From a virus, in the IMG/VR virus record IMGVR_UViG_3300005056_000128, positions 1-22,925 of that record: DNA of 22,925 nucleotides; one strand, written 5' to 3'. The notes under the pieces are model-generated. The model made no database searches. It saw only the letters and a program-made list of their open reading frames with translations, and had not been told where the DNA came from. Each line of letters opens with the position of its first letter. Position 1 is the first letter of the stretch. The translations under genes were made by a program, and so were the position numbers. This document shows, piece by piece, positions 1-8,532 of this stretch.

Positions 1-1865
1 CTTACGCGGGTGACATTGTAATTCCTGCCAGGGTGGGCGAGTCATTTAATAACTTTATTAAGATAACCCACACCCCAGGTAACGCGGCTGATGCTTTTGG
101 TGGCGGTTCGGGTGCGCATATCCTCGGTAATTCCGGCGGTCACGCTAACACGATTAACGGGGGTTTTGTCTGGTACCAAGGGGTTGCTGTAACGCTCGAC
201 TCAATAAGCGGGGCATCTGACGAGGCTTTCCGCGTTAATAACAACCGGCTTTTAATACAGGCCTGTTTTATTGAGGCAACCAACAACCACATACAGCAAG
301 ACGGCGTATATTTCGGCAGCGGCAATTCAAAAACGGTAACCTTAGTTAACACGGTGATCCGAAAGTTTGGACGGGCTGCGATTCATATCCAGAAAACTGT
401 ACAGACAGTGGCAGGGGATTATACGATAGAAAGTTACCATAATACGATAGTTGATTGTGGTATTAACCTTGACATAGGGGTCGCATCCAGGGCAGTCGGC
501 AGTGTTATATTTGACACAAGTATTAGTAATGCGGGCTCGTTAATCCCTAGTGATCTAAACGCAACATTTACCGGGTACAATAATGTTGTCGCCAATGTCC
601 TCGGGTTTCATAATGGGATACAAGCTGACGCCGTCGACACCACGGCGATGGAGCTAAGGAATTTCTCAAGAAGCACCGCCATCGTTTCCCCAGGTACTAT
701 TAGCTGGGCAGGGCGGGGCAACTCGTCGCAACAAGACGCCTCTGTCGAGAGTAAACTTGGCGCACTTAATAATTACGGGCTTGCTTCTTTAGTTGATGTT
801 GTGCCAGTCAGTGGGGAGAACATACTAGTTAGCGATTATGCTAACGGTGATTTTTCGGTTGCCGGAGAAAACGCATTCACTGTCACTCAGTTCGGCGTTC
901 AGATTCCTGCCCCTAGTGACCCACGCGTCGATTTAACTGTTGATATCACGGGGTTATCAAGACCACCAATCGGTACTATTGGAGCATTCCAAGCTGATAT
1001 CGCCCCGGCTGACGGTGACGCACCTATCATCACAAATAAAGGCACCGCGCCGACTACTGCAACAATCGGTGTTGCCTACACGCATACTGTTACCGCGTCC
1101 GATGCTGATAGCAATTTTGCAGATTTAATCTACTCGATAGTTGCGGCGCCGCCGGGCGCTGCGATTGATGCCGCGACGGGCGAGTTTACTTATACGCCTA
1201 CAGCGCCCGGAGGCTTTGACTACACGATTGCGGTGAGTGATGAGCTTGGGCTGAGCGACCAAGAAACGATTATTATTACTGTAGCTGACAGCATACTACC
1301 AAGTAATATAACTGATCTTGTTGCGGTTGGTGTATCGCCGACTGATATCCGTTTGACCTTTACAGCGCCGGGCGACGATGGCAACGTTGGTGCTGCTGCT
1401 AGTTACCAAATGCGCTACTCGTCAACCCCTATTTTTACATTAGACGCGTGGGACAATGCGACGGTACTAGTTAACAGCTTTGTGCCGCAGCTACCAGGCA
1501 CCGCTGAATCGCTAATTGTTAACGAGCTGAGCGGCGGTGGTCAGCTACATTTTAATGTTAGAGCGGTCGATGACGCTGACAACTTGGCCGCATTGTCTAA
1601 TGCTAGCCCCGATGCCGCGTTTTTATTACCGCTAACACCGGGTAACTTACAAAGCGTTGTCAACGGGCCAGACACGATCATACACGCCTGGAACCCAGTT
1701 CCGGGCGCTAGCGCGTATCGTTTGCGGGGCAGCGCAAGCTCACCCGTCACGGCAGGCGACCCCATTATCGCTGACAATATACAAGACACGACGTATACAG
1801 AGACGGGGCTTGATGCTAACGTGACTGTATACCGCGCCGTGTCGGCAATAACTAACAATAATTAG
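1..1865 (+). CDS. Phage tail fibre/adhesin-like protein (5' end outside window)
   Basis: The reading frame is open from the first bases and no ribosome binding site precedes the internal GTG at 33, so the gene starts upstream of the window and only about 620 C-terminal residues are seen. The first ~300 residues look like a right-handed beta-helix, with many short Asn/Gly/Val-rich strands. Next comes a putative Ig/cadherin-like domain ending in a TVTASDADSN... TGEFTYTPTAPG pattern, as in He_PIG domains. Two fibronectin-III-like modules follow (SNITDLVAVGVSPTDIRLTF; TPGNLQSVV...). This is typical of host-recognition or appendage proteins at the distal end of a tail module. The next gene starts two bases after the stop, so they are co-transcribed. 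Domain calls are from pattern only; exact role (fibre, tip decoration or adhesin) is inferred. Confidence 0.7.
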   Translation, partial: YAGDIVIPARVGESFNNFIKITHTPGNAADAFGGGSGAHILGNSGGHANTINGGFVWYQGVAVTLDSISGASDEAFRVNNNRLLIQACFIEATNNHIQQDGVYFGSGNSKTVTLVNTVIRKFGRAAIHIQKTVQTVAGDYTIESYHNTIVDCGINLDIGVASRAVGSVIFDTSISNAGSLIPSDLNATFTGYNNVVANVLGFHNGIQADAVDTTAMELRNFSRSTAIVSPGTISWAGRGNSSQQDASVESKLGALNNYGLASLVDVVPVSGENILVSDYANGDFSVAGENAFTVTQFGVQIPAPSDPRVDLTVDITGLSRPPIGTIGAFQADIAPADGDAPIITNKGTAPTTATIGVAYTHTVTASDADSNFADLIYSIVAAPPGAAIDAATGEFTYTPTAPGGFDYTIAVSDELGLSDQETIIITVADSILPSNITDLVAVGVSPTDIRLTFTAPGDDGNVGAAASYQMRYSSTPIFTLDAWDNATVLVNSFVPQLPGTAESLIVNELSGGGQLHFNVRAVDDADNLAALSNASPDAAFLLPLTPGNLQSVVNGPDTIIHAWNPVPGASAYRLRGSASSPVTAGDPIIADNIQDTTYTETGLDANVTVYRAVSAITNNN

Positions 1866-1866
1866 T

Positions 1867-3789
1867 ATGATAAGTGAATCGCTACTTAGTAACACAACTA
1901 GTGCTACGCCGACGCTTATCGCTTTAGAGTCGGGATTAAGTAACCAGCAGACCACGGTCGTTGATTACAACCCGCGTACGTTTATAGAGCAAGCATCAGA
2001 GATTGGCAACAAACCAATCAGCGTGGTTGAAATTGATGTTGAGGAGTGCACCAACGTATACGGCGACGCAGCAACAGGCGGGCAATGTCGTGCCGTTTTA
2101 AACGCCCCCAACCACAATGATATTGTCTTTACAAAAAAATGCTTTGAGTGCTTTAAAACGTGTCAGGATACAGAGCGCTTCGGCGCGCAGACTAAGACAA
2201 TACGTTTGGTTACACCTATCCACGGTTTGCCAACACATTTTAATTATGATCCGGTAGGCTTGCCATGTCTCACCGGCATTGATCAAACTCCGCAGAGCAT
2301 TACACAGGGCCAGGGGCTAGGCCGCGCAGCATCGCTTAACGTGCGATGTGTTGATTTTCCGTATCACGACGTGGGTCTTGATCCTTACGTTGACGAGCGC
2401 GATTATGATCCGCTAAATCGCGGTACTTTTTTCGGCAAATTGCAATCACGATATCACTTAGAGCATCGCGCAATACGACACAGGGTCGGATACATTGATA
2501 AAGAAAATGATTTAACCACATTTAGGACATCAACTTATCAGATTGACGGCTTCCGCGGCCCTGACAGCCGTGGTAATGTAACCATTATCTGTACGGACAG
2601 GCTTAAGCTGGCTGGCGCGGGTATTGAGCTCAACCAACCAAGCTTAATACCGCTGCCCATGGAGTTGGCGCTGACAACGGATATTGAAACCACATCAACA
2701 AGTTTTGGTGTGAGCAATGGCGCAGAGCTAACGCAAGCCTTAGCCGCTGACGGATCAGATGTTGTGCAAATCAACGATGAGCAAATCCGCATTATCATGC
2801 CAATTGTTAACGACACCGCGCAAATTACTCAGCGCGGTTGGGGCGGCAGCGTGATAGATGATCACTCTATCGATGATAACGTGCAAAACTGCATCATATT
2901 CAACGGCAACGTCACAGACATTTTAGAGGCAATCATATTACGCACGCCGCTCACACAAGAAAATATACCGCGTACGCGATGGGACATACACAAAGAAGGG
3001 TTCTTATCGTTTTATAATTTTCAACGCACATTGGGCCTGCCGACGGCGGCCGAAGCATTGATACAAGAGCTGTCTATCGATGCGCTATTTGATGTGTGGT
3101 TGGAGCCAGAGACTAATACGGTAGAGATACGCCCTATCTCGCCAGGCATGGCAGGGCAAGAATACAAACGCGTTAGCCATCAGTCCAGCATCGTCGCGGG
3201 GTCGCTGACATTTGAGACGCGATACAAAGAGCAAGTGACACGGCTGTCGTGGCTATACGGCCCTGAGAGCCAAGCGCAGAACGACAATGACAATTTAAAG
3301 CGAGCGTTGTCCGAGGTTGACTTAGTTGCAGAGCGACCAGCCGCGCGCGGCGTTGTTAGTTTGCGCCGGGAAAGCAGCCAATGGATTGGCAAAACACAAC
3401 GTAGCGCCGTCGCACAAACTGCCGGTCGCGTCTTTGCAGCGTTTCAACAGCCGCCGAAGCAGGGGCGGTTTGATCTCGCAGCAAAAGACTCTGATTTAAA
3501 AATAGGTGACTTATTTGAGTTAGAGGTGCCGTCATCTCAAGACGATACGGGCGCCACTGAAATTATATTAGCGCAAGTCATCAGCCGCGACGAAGTTGAA
3601 ATTGGCGAGTTATACCGGTATGAGTACAAGTCCGCGTTTTTTAGGTTTGGTTTACGCAACGCGTTTATTGCGCCGGATGATGCGCCGCATTATGACTTAG
3701 CTACAGATTTAGAGCGCCAACTGTATTCGTTCATTTCGCCTGATACCGGTCAGTTTGATGACGGTACGGCGGCGTATTTAATTATTTAA
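1867..3789 (+). CDS. Cysteine-rich phage tail tip/hub-like protein
   Basis: A 640-aa protein starting at ATG one base after the preceding stop. The first ~170 residues hold a cysteine cluster (EECTNVYG, GGQCRAV, KKCFECFKTCQD, GLPC, NVRCVDFP) followed by TPQSITQGQGLGRAASLNVR. I recognise this arrangement from tail proteins encoded just before the fibre genes of many siphophages. The cluster recalls the cysteine-rich tail tip proteins of the lambda gpL type, but metal or Fe-S binding is only inferred. The central and C-terminal parts are beta-rich and have no motif I can name. Flanking fibre-like genes on the same strand, separated by 1 and 8 bp, support a structural role at the tail tip or baseplate. 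Specific function is uncertain. Confidence 0.65.
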   Translation: MISESLLSNTTSATPTLIALESGLSNQQTTVVDYNPRTFIEQASEIGNKPISVVEIDVEECTNVYGDAATGGQCRAVLNAPNHNDIVFTKKCFECFKTCQDTERFGAQTKTIRLVTPIHGLPTHFNYDPVGLPCLTGIDQTPQSITQGQGLGRAASLNVRCVDFPYHDVGLDPYVDERDYDPLNRGTFFGKLQSRYHLEHRAIRHRVGYIDKENDLTTFRTSTYQIDGFRGPDSRGNVTIICTDRLKLAGAGIELNQPSLIPLPMELALTTDIETTSTSFGVSNGAELTQALAADGSDVVQINDEQIRIIMPIVNDTAQITQRGWGGSVIDDHSIDDNVQNCIIFNGNVTDILEAIILRTPLTQENIPRTRWDIHKEGFLSFYNFQRTLGLPTAAEALIQELSIDALFDVWLEPETNTVEIRPISPGMAGQEYKRVSHQSSIVAGSLTFETRYKEQVTRLSWLYGPESQAQNDNDNLKRALSEVDLVAERPAARGVVSLRRESSQWIGKTQRSAVAQTAGRVFAAFQQPPKQGRFDLAAKDSDLKIGDLFELEVPSSQDDTGATEIILAQVISRDEVEIGELYRYEYKSAFFRFGLRNAFIAPDDAPHYDLATDLERQLYSFISPDTGQFDDGTAAYLII

Positions 3790-3797
3790 GGTGACAT

Positions 3798-4916
3798 ATG
3801 ATAGAGCATAATAATTTAACACTTGCGCAAACATCGGCGGGTGCACCGGTGACACAGTTTATGGTGCGCACATTGTTTGATAACCTGTTTGCGTTTGCCG
3901 AAAAGCATGCGCTATCACCAAAGCTTGCAGCCGGGTACATTGAGCAGTCGATGCTTGATGCTAATGTTGACTCTCGTCTGTTAGATGGCGGTCGGATACA
4001 GCAAGCGCATTTTAGTCCTAATGTTGTTAGTCAGTCGGCGCTAAAGACGGCTTCTTTTTCGATTAATGGTGTTGCGCAATCATCAACCTTTGCTAGTAAT
4101 ACAGTCGTGCTCTCTCATCCGGCAGGATCAAGCGGCGCAGCGTATGATTTGTCTCTTGGCCCGCAGATAAATAGCCAGGGAGGAGGCGCATCTTTAACGT
4201 TCGCGCCTGTCGGATACGTGCTCAGTGCTGTGGCGGTACCCAATCTTAACCCGTCACCGGGGCAGAGTACCATCGTATCGGGTCATTTAAATGTTACGTG
4301 GTCGGGTCAATACATTACAGCGTCAAAACCCTATTCGCTCGACGGCGAAAACGAAATCGAGTGGTTCGTCTTTGTGAAAATAAAAGATGGAATTATTGTT
4401 GCTATATCAGTCGCCGAGGATCCGCCGTGGGCGCACAACGGGCCTACAATTACTACTCCCGACGGATACTTTGGCGTAGAGCCTAACCAAAATTATGACC
4501 CCAATGACCCAGGCAGCGAACCAATGCTGCCGCCAGAAGGGCCGACTGGAAAACCGTACAAATTAGTGAGTAGCTTGGCAGGCCAAGATATCATCGGTGC
4601 GTTGTCAGACCCCGCGTCCCGACAAGCTGCCGCGCAAGCAATACAAAACCGCACTTTTACAAAGGTTGCGATTGATTACGACTACAAAAACAAGGACATG
4701 GCTGAGTATCCGCATCCATTTTTTGCCGACGACGATTTGGCAGATAGCGAAATTTTTATGGCAGATTACTTGTCGCCGATTATGCTAACACTTGGCCCGG
4801 CTGCAACAGCGTCAGATATTCAAAATCTGATTAACCAAGGCGTGCTGGGCTTCACGGATACAGTCAACCGACCAGGCCCGCCGGGCGTTACTCTTAAAAC
4901 CATAGATTTTATTTAA
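3798..4916 (+). CDS. Tail fibre-like structural protein
   Basis: A 372-aa protein whose ATG follows a good ribosome binding site (AAGGTGAC) just after the preceding stop. The N-terminal ~70 residues look helical. A Ser/Thr/Gly-rich beta region follows, then a Pro/Gly linker (PEGPTGKPYK), a short helical part and a final collagen-like GPPGV turn. There is no signal peptide. I do not recognise a family. Position between the tail-tip gene and the lysis cassette, and the composition, suggest a fibre, fibre-associated or tail-completion protein. Confidence 0.5.
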   Translation: MIEHNNLTLAQTSAGAPVTQFMVRTLFDNLFAFAEKHALSPKLAAGYIEQSMLDANVDSRLLDGGRIQQAHFSPNVVSQSALKTASFSINGVAQSSTFASNTVVLSHPAGSSGAAYDLSLGPQINSQGGGASLTFAPVGYVLSAVAVPNLNPSPGQSTIVSGHLNVTWSGQYITASKPYSLDGENEIEWFVFVKIKDGIIVAISVAEDPPWAHNGPTITTPDGYFGVEPNQNYDPNDPGSEPMLPPEGPTGKPYKLVSSLAGQDIIGALSDPASRQAAAQAIQNRTFTKVAIDYDYKNKDMAEYPHPFFADDDLADSEIFMADYLSPIMLTLGPAATASDIQNLINQGVLGFTDTVNRPGPPGVTLKTIDFI

Positions 4917-4919
4917 GAT

Positions 4920-5423
4920 ATGGACACACAACAAATCGCGGTACAGCAGTACCGTGAGCACATCGTGACGCCTGTATTAAAGTGGTTAGGCATGTATAGC
5001 GAGTCAGCAGTGCGATTGGTGATGGGCACTGCGGCAACAGAATCGCATTTTGATTTTATAAAGCAAATAGGCGGTGGCCCCGCGCTAGGCAGATATCAGA
5101 TGGAGCCAGCAACGCACGATGATATTTGGGATAACTATCTAAGATATAAACCGGCGCTACGTGATAAAATTTTGTACGGTGTCGGTGCGCTGTTTGATCA
5201 AGATGTGCCGCGTCATAGGTTGTTAACCGGTAGCGATTATTATGCAACTGCGATGTGCCGATTGCATTATCGCAGAGTTAAAGCAGCGCTGCCCGATCAT
5301 GACAATATCGAGCAGCTCGCAAATTATTGGAAGCAGCACTACAACACTTACAAAGGCAAAGGCAGTGTCAACAAGTTCGTTGATGATTATTTTAGATACG
5401 TAGGAGAAAACCATGCTTTATAG
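4920..5423 (+). CDS. Lysozyme-fold / lytic transglycosylase-like endolysin
   Basis: A 167-aa protein beginning 3 bp after the previous stop. It has the SLT/lysozyme-fold signature: a catalytic-type Glu in TAATES (E41), then GRYQMEP and further downstream a YATAMCRLHY helix with an NYWKQHYN segment. Such enzymes cleave the glycan strands of peptidoglycan. No signal peptide or membrane segment is present, so as an endolysin it would need a holin; the membrane protein at 6914-7219 is the only candidate nearby. Alternatively it is a virion-associated muralytic protein, since it directly follows tail genes. Its end overlaps the next gene by 11 bp. Confidence 0.6.
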   Translation: MDTQQIAVQQYREHIVTPVLKWLGMYSESAVRLVMGTAATESHFDFIKQIGGGPALGRYQMEPATHDDIWDNYLRYKPALRDKILYGVGALFDQDVPRHRLLTGSDYYATAMCRLHYRRVKAALPDHDNIEQLANYWKQHYNTYKGKGSVNKFVDDYFRYVGENHAL

Positions 5424-5850
5424 ATTGCTTATCTTAATGATTTTTGTGTTTACGTCCGCGTGCAGCAGCACCGGCGGCACGCTTAACACTGACGGCTCGT
5501 TTGTATCAAACTTAGCGATTAATTATGCAACATTAAAGGTCATTGAAAACAGTGGTGCGCCGGTATCTAAAGCCAGGCGCATTGTCGCTATTGCTAAAGA
5601 CACAAAAACGTTAGTCGATGCGGGCACGCTGGCGTTGGTTCCGCAGCTCGAACAAGTAGTGCGCGACAAAATTAACTGGAGCAGTCTTGACGCATCCGAC
5701 ACCTTGCTTGTAAGCGCGCTATTGCTCGCTGTACGGGCCGAGCTTGATCAGCGTATTGACGGCGGCACGCTGGATGCTAATACAGTGCTCACCGTCGCGC
5801 ATGTGCTCGATATTGTCATTAGAGCGGCGCAGCCCATTGCTGATAGTTAG
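5413..5850 (+). CDS. Phage-encoded lipoprotein
   Basis: A 145-aa protein preceded by a strong ribosome binding site (TAGGAGAAAACC) inside the end of the lysozyme-fold gene. The N-terminus is a classic lipoprotein signal: charged start, hydrophobic stretch, then a TSAC lipobox with the lipidated cysteine at residue 17. The mature part is almost all helix (Ala/Leu/Val-rich, with KARRIVAIAKDTKTLVDAG and two similar later helices). In a lysis cassette this could be an outer-membrane spanin-like or envelope-modifying lipoprotein, but it is larger than typical o-spanins and no partner i-spanin is obvious. Function unknown. Confidence 0.65.
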   Translation: MLYRLLILMIFVFTSACSSTGGTLNTDGSFVSNLAINYATLKVIENSGAPVSKARRIVAIAKDTKTLVDAGTLALVPQLEQVVRDKINWSSLDASDTLLVSALLLAVRAELDQRIDGGTLDANTVLTVAHVLDIVIRAAQPIADS

Positions 5851-5852
5851 TG

Positions 5853-6479
5853 ATGACCGTCTATTTGCTGCACGGTTATAACGTAAGTCGCCCAGAAAAC
5901 ACGGTAGGACAGTGTATTGCTCCACTGCTAGAAATGGGTTATCAACCCGAGCTGATTGAATACGGGCACGTCGGTTTGCTTAACCTGCGGCCGCGAAACG
6001 AAACGGCTGCTATGATGCTGCGCTCTATCGTTAAGCCAGGCGATGCGCTGATCACTCACAGCAACGGCGCAGCGATTGCGTATGAGGCGGCGCTTAAGTA
6101 TGGGCTACACGGTTTGTCTGCATTAATGATGTTTAACCCAGCACTCGATCAAAAAATTATATTCCCGCGCGATACAGCATCGCGCATTGTCGTTGCACAC
6201 AATGCGACCGACGCGCCAGTGTTAGTGTCGCGCCTGTGGCGACGCATTACTCAGTACTCGCCGCTCTCGTTGGCTTATGGCGAGCATTTGTGGGGCGCAG
6301 CGGGGCGGTTTGGATTTGAAAAGCGAAACCGCTATCATGCGCACATTGATATGAGCAAAGGGTCGCACGGGGTGAAGGGCCACAGTGGACAGTTTAGACC
6401 GCCGGAAATTACCGCGTATTGGACGCGACGCATCATGCAAGCCGCAAAATTAGAAAGCTTGACCAGGGTACAAAAATGA
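5853..6479 (+). CDS. Alpha/beta-hydrolase-fold protein
   Basis: About 208 aa. An in-frame GTG lies at 5850, but the ATG at 5853 is the likelier start. The protein opens with strand + HGYNV (oxyanion region, residues ~7-11). A nucleophile elbow follows in ALITHSNGAAIAYEA, where the Ser is in H-S-N-G context instead of the usual G-x-S-x-G. Late histidines (SHGVKGHSG) could supply the catalytic His. It could be an esterase, lipase or acyl-transfer enzyme acting in or near the envelope at lysis or after lysogenisation; the substrate is unknown. There is no signal peptide. It lies 2 bp after the lipoprotein stop and its TGA overlaps the next ATG (ATGA), indicating translational coupling. Confidence 0.6.
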   Translation: MTVYLLHGYNVSRPENTVGQCIAPLLEMGYQPELIEYGHVGLLNLRPRNETAAMMLRSIVKPGDALITHSNGAAIAYEAALKYGLHGLSALMMFNPALDQKIIFPRDTASRIVVAHNATDAPVLVSRLWRRITQYSPLSLAYGEHLWGAAGRFGFEKRNRYHAHIDMSKGSHGVKGHSGQFRPPEITAYWTRRIMQAAKLESLTRVQK

Positions 6480-6868
6480 AATACATAACATTAATTATCG
6501 CCCTATGCTTGCTAGCATTGCCATCTCACGCTAAACGGCAACATACAGAGCGATGGTATCAAGAGCGACACTGCAAAGGCGCGATAGAATACCGTTTGCC
6601 TGATGCCATGCGTGTTGATTGCTTAGTTGGTGGTTACGCAATTGAGTACGATTTTGCTAACAAATGGGCTGAGGCGATAGGGCAGTCGATGTATTACGCG
6701 GCGGTGACGGGTAAAATCGCGGGCGTTGTGCTGATACTCGAAAAGCAAACGGACTGTCGGCATATCCCAAAAATAAAAAAAACGATTAAAGATTATTGGA
6801 TACCGTTAGACATAGAGCTGATTGGCCCCGACGGCGAGAGCGGAATTAAAGTTGTAAAGTGTGAGTAA
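6476..6868 (+). CDS. Exported PD-(D/E)XK-nuclease-like protein
   Basis: A 130-aa protein. The start is the ATG of the ATGA overlap with the hydrolase gene; an upstream in-frame ATG at 6419 lies inside that gene and would destroy the signal peptide. The first ~20 residues are a signal peptide (hydrophobic IIALCLLALPSHAKR). The body reads RVDCLVGGYAIEYDFANKWA then EAIGQSMYYA and VVLILE. That order of Asp, strand with E-x-D, and a Q..YY helix matches a compact PD-(D/E)XK-like fold seen in small secreted proteobacterial proteins of unknown role. Four cysteines fit a periplasmic location. The usual Lys of the motif is replaced by Asp (EYD), so nuclease activity is doubtful. Confidence 0.6.
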   Translation: MKYITLIIALCLLALPSHAKRQHTERWYQERHCKGAIEYRLPDAMRVDCLVGGYAIEYDFANKWAEAIGQSMYYAAVTGKIAGVVLILEKQTDCRHIPKIKKTIKDYWIPLDIELIGPDGESGIKVVKCE

Positions 6869-6913
6869 CAGACAAGCGTAATAAATAACTTAAATTAGGA
6901 TAAAAGGCATCGC

Positions 6914-7219
6914 ATGGCGCAAGATAATAAAGACCCCATTAAATTTTCTGAAAAGCTTGTTTACGGCCTGGTATCGTTAGTGCTAGGGTCATTGATATTG
7001 TGGGTTGGATCACGTATAGATCAACAATCTGAGGATTGGCGCAAACAATCTATTGAGATCGCGCTGATCAACCAATCAATCACAAACTTAAAAGCTCAGC
7101 TATCACAATTTACAAAAAAACCGCGATTCAGTCGCCAAGATTTTTACATCGAAATGCGGCCGTATGACAAACGCCTGCATCAGCTTGAGGCTACCGCTCA
7201 AAACCCGATACGCCCCTAA
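6914..7219 (+). CDS. Small membrane protein, possible holin or spanin-like
   Basis: A 101-aa protein with a short cytoplasmic-type N-terminus and one strong membrane helix (LVYGLVSLVLGSLILWVG, residues ~16-33). A long polar, probably coiled-coil region follows (IEIALINQSITNLKAQLSQF). AAAAGG upstream serves as ribosome binding site. The architecture (one TM plus coiled coil) and location at the end of the lysis cassette fit a holin, an i-spanin or an accessory membrane protein. Sequence alone does not decide. Last + strand gene before the convergent accessory locus. Confidence 0.5.
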   Translation: MAQDNKDPIKFSEKLVYGLVSLVLGSLILWVGSRIDQQSEDWRKQSIEIALINQSITNLKAQLSQFTKKPRFSRQDFYIEMRPYDKRLHQLEATAQNPIRP

Positions 7220-7222
7220 TCG

Positions 7223-7248
7223 ACTAAGATCAGCACATTGATCTTAGT
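7223..7248. terminator. Perfect inverted repeat between convergent genes, likely bidirectional terminator
   Basis: ACTAAGATCA (7223-7232) is mirrored by TGATCTTAGT (7239-7248) around a 6-base loop: a perfect 10-bp stem. It lies between the converging ends of the lysis cassette (+) and the AcrVA2-like gene (-). No long U-tract follows on either strand, so it is not a textbook intrinsic terminator, but position and symmetry argue for transcript ending or 3'-end protection. Confidence 0.55.
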
Positions 7249-7259
7249 ATGTCACTTAC

Positions 7260-8240
7260 TCAGTTACTTACTTTATCATCGGCCGCAATCACCATCGGCG
7301 GCAGCCATTTGACAGCAAACTTACGCTCATCACTGTCGCGCGGGCCTGACCAAAACCCATGCCAGTGTGCGCGACGGATGTGCGGCGATATTTTTCCGTG
7401 CTGGGTATAGTTTGCACTCCTGATCGCCTCGCCTGTCGCACAGCCTAGCTGCCAGATATGAGGCTTTGCCGCCGGGAATAATCGCCAGCCTCGTTTTGTC
7501 CGTTTTGGCGTAGGCTTTGAGGGTCTGCTGTCAGTATGATCATAGTCAACACCGTCGCTGCAAACGTATAAAATTAATGAGACGAGCGGATAGATGTCGC
7601 TGCTAATGCTCTCGACGAGCTGAGCGCTGTCTAATTTAAAATCGATATTTGCTAACTCAGCTTGTTTTTTTGCCTCATTGACAAACCGATCAACCGCCTC
7701 AGTTATTGTCCAGTCGCCGACATGCAGGCAGGTAGGTATCAGCCCGTCCTCTGTGTCGAGTAACAATCGTAGCTCAACACGCTGTGTATTGATGTCAAAT
7801 TCAAGGTGCGTCCAAAATCCGACAATTGGCTTGCTCTGCCATGTCAGCTTTGCCGTCTCGATATAAAATGACCATTCAGGCATATGCAACAATACCGACG
7901 TTGGCAATGCACCCTTGGGCACTGTGTCCGTCACAGCGTCAAACAGATCACTATCTAACTTATAGATACCCTGCGTGTATCGCCAAGCACCCATCGCCGC
8001 CAGGCCGCTCACGTCGGGCATCTGATGCAAGTCTAATTTATCAACGCCAGCATCCGCACTAACGATGCCATACCATGCAGCCATCGGCAAAAAGCACCAC
8101 TCTGGCCAGTCCGGTAAATCCTTGCCGCGCGATTGGCGATACACATCAACCTGTCCCCAGGCCTGCGGGTAGCGCTTGCTAATAGCGTTTAAATGGTTAA
8201 GAGGGCGCGGTATGCGCCCCCTGTTTGGGTGGTTAGTCAT
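7260..8240 (-). CDS. AcrVA2-family anti-CRISPR homologue (anti-Cas12a)
   Basis: 326 aa, starting at ATG 8240 with AGG overlapping the upstream stop. It shares the layout of Moraxella AcrVA2: an N-terminal half with AMGAWRYTQGIYKLD (~residues 82-96; AcrVA2 has YGAWRNTLGIYQLD), then LPTSVLLHMPEWSFYIE (AcrVA2: TPTSIFLNLPDWCVYVD). The C-terminal block is SPHIRRAHWHGFWSGPR ... KWLPP (AcrVA2: PHIRRGHWHGYWQG ... RWQPAVFVN). Length is also near AcrVA2 (322 aa). The founding protein is known to lower Cas12a levels by recognising Cas12a during its translation. Homologues are widespread in mobile elements, including in hosts where Cas12a has not been noted, so the exact target here is inferred. The comparison is from memory of the AcrVA2 sequence. 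Second gene of the promoter-copy-1 operon. Confidence 0.8.
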   Translation of the reverse strand: MTNHPNRGRIPRPLNHLNAISKRYPQAWGQVDVYRQSRGKDLPDWPEWCFLPMAAWYGIVSADAGVDKLDLHQMPDVSGLAAMGAWRYTQGIYKLDSDLFDAVTDTVPKGALPTSVLLHMPEWSFYIETAKLTWQSKPIVGFWTHLEFDINTQRVELRLLLDTEDGLIPTCLHVGDWTITEAVDRFVNEAKKQAELANIDFKLDSAQLVESISSDIYPLVSLILYVCSDGVDYDHTDSRPSKPTPKRTKRGWRLFPAAKPHIWQLGCATGEAIRSANYTQHGKISPHIRRAHWHGFWSGPRDSDERKFAVKWLPPMVIAADDKVSN

Positions 8241-8247
8241 TGCCTAT

Positions 8248-8532
8248 CTAATAATCGTCTCTAGCAACAAGCACATCATTAGGGCAAATATCATAACTTT
8301 TGCCCTCGCAATCAATAATCGCATGACTGTATTCATCGATCGCACTGCTACGCTTAATTGCTGCATACTCACTTCTATGCGTCGTATATCCCTTGCCTCC
8401 ATAATATGACGCTAATACAACCGCGTAAATCGACCCCTCAGGGAAATCTATATCACGGTCATAACAGTCACTAGCGATATCGTAGATGCTGCCGTCATTG
8501 CTCATTTTTTGAGGGATTGTGTATGTATCCAT
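8248..8532 (-). CDS. Unknown acidic small protein, first gene of the AcrVA2-like operon
   Basis: 94 aa from ATG 8532. An in-frame GTG at 8544 is part of the ribosome binding site (AAAAGGTGATAAAAATCATG), so the ATG is preferred. The protein is acidic and tyrosine-rich (SIYDIASDCYDRDIDFPEGSI, YGGKGYTTHRSEYAAIKRS) with no signal peptide or membrane segment. I recognise no family. It sits 7 bp upstream of the AcrVA2-like gene behind its own promoter. Small, acidic and next to an acr: by guilt by association it is a candidate anti-defence protein, which is inference only. Confidence 0.6.
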   Translation of the reverse strand: MDTYTIPQKMSNDGSIYDIASDCYDRDIDFPEGSIYAVVLASYYGGKGYTTHRSEYAAIKRSSAIDEYSHAIIDCEGKSYDICPNDVLVARDDY

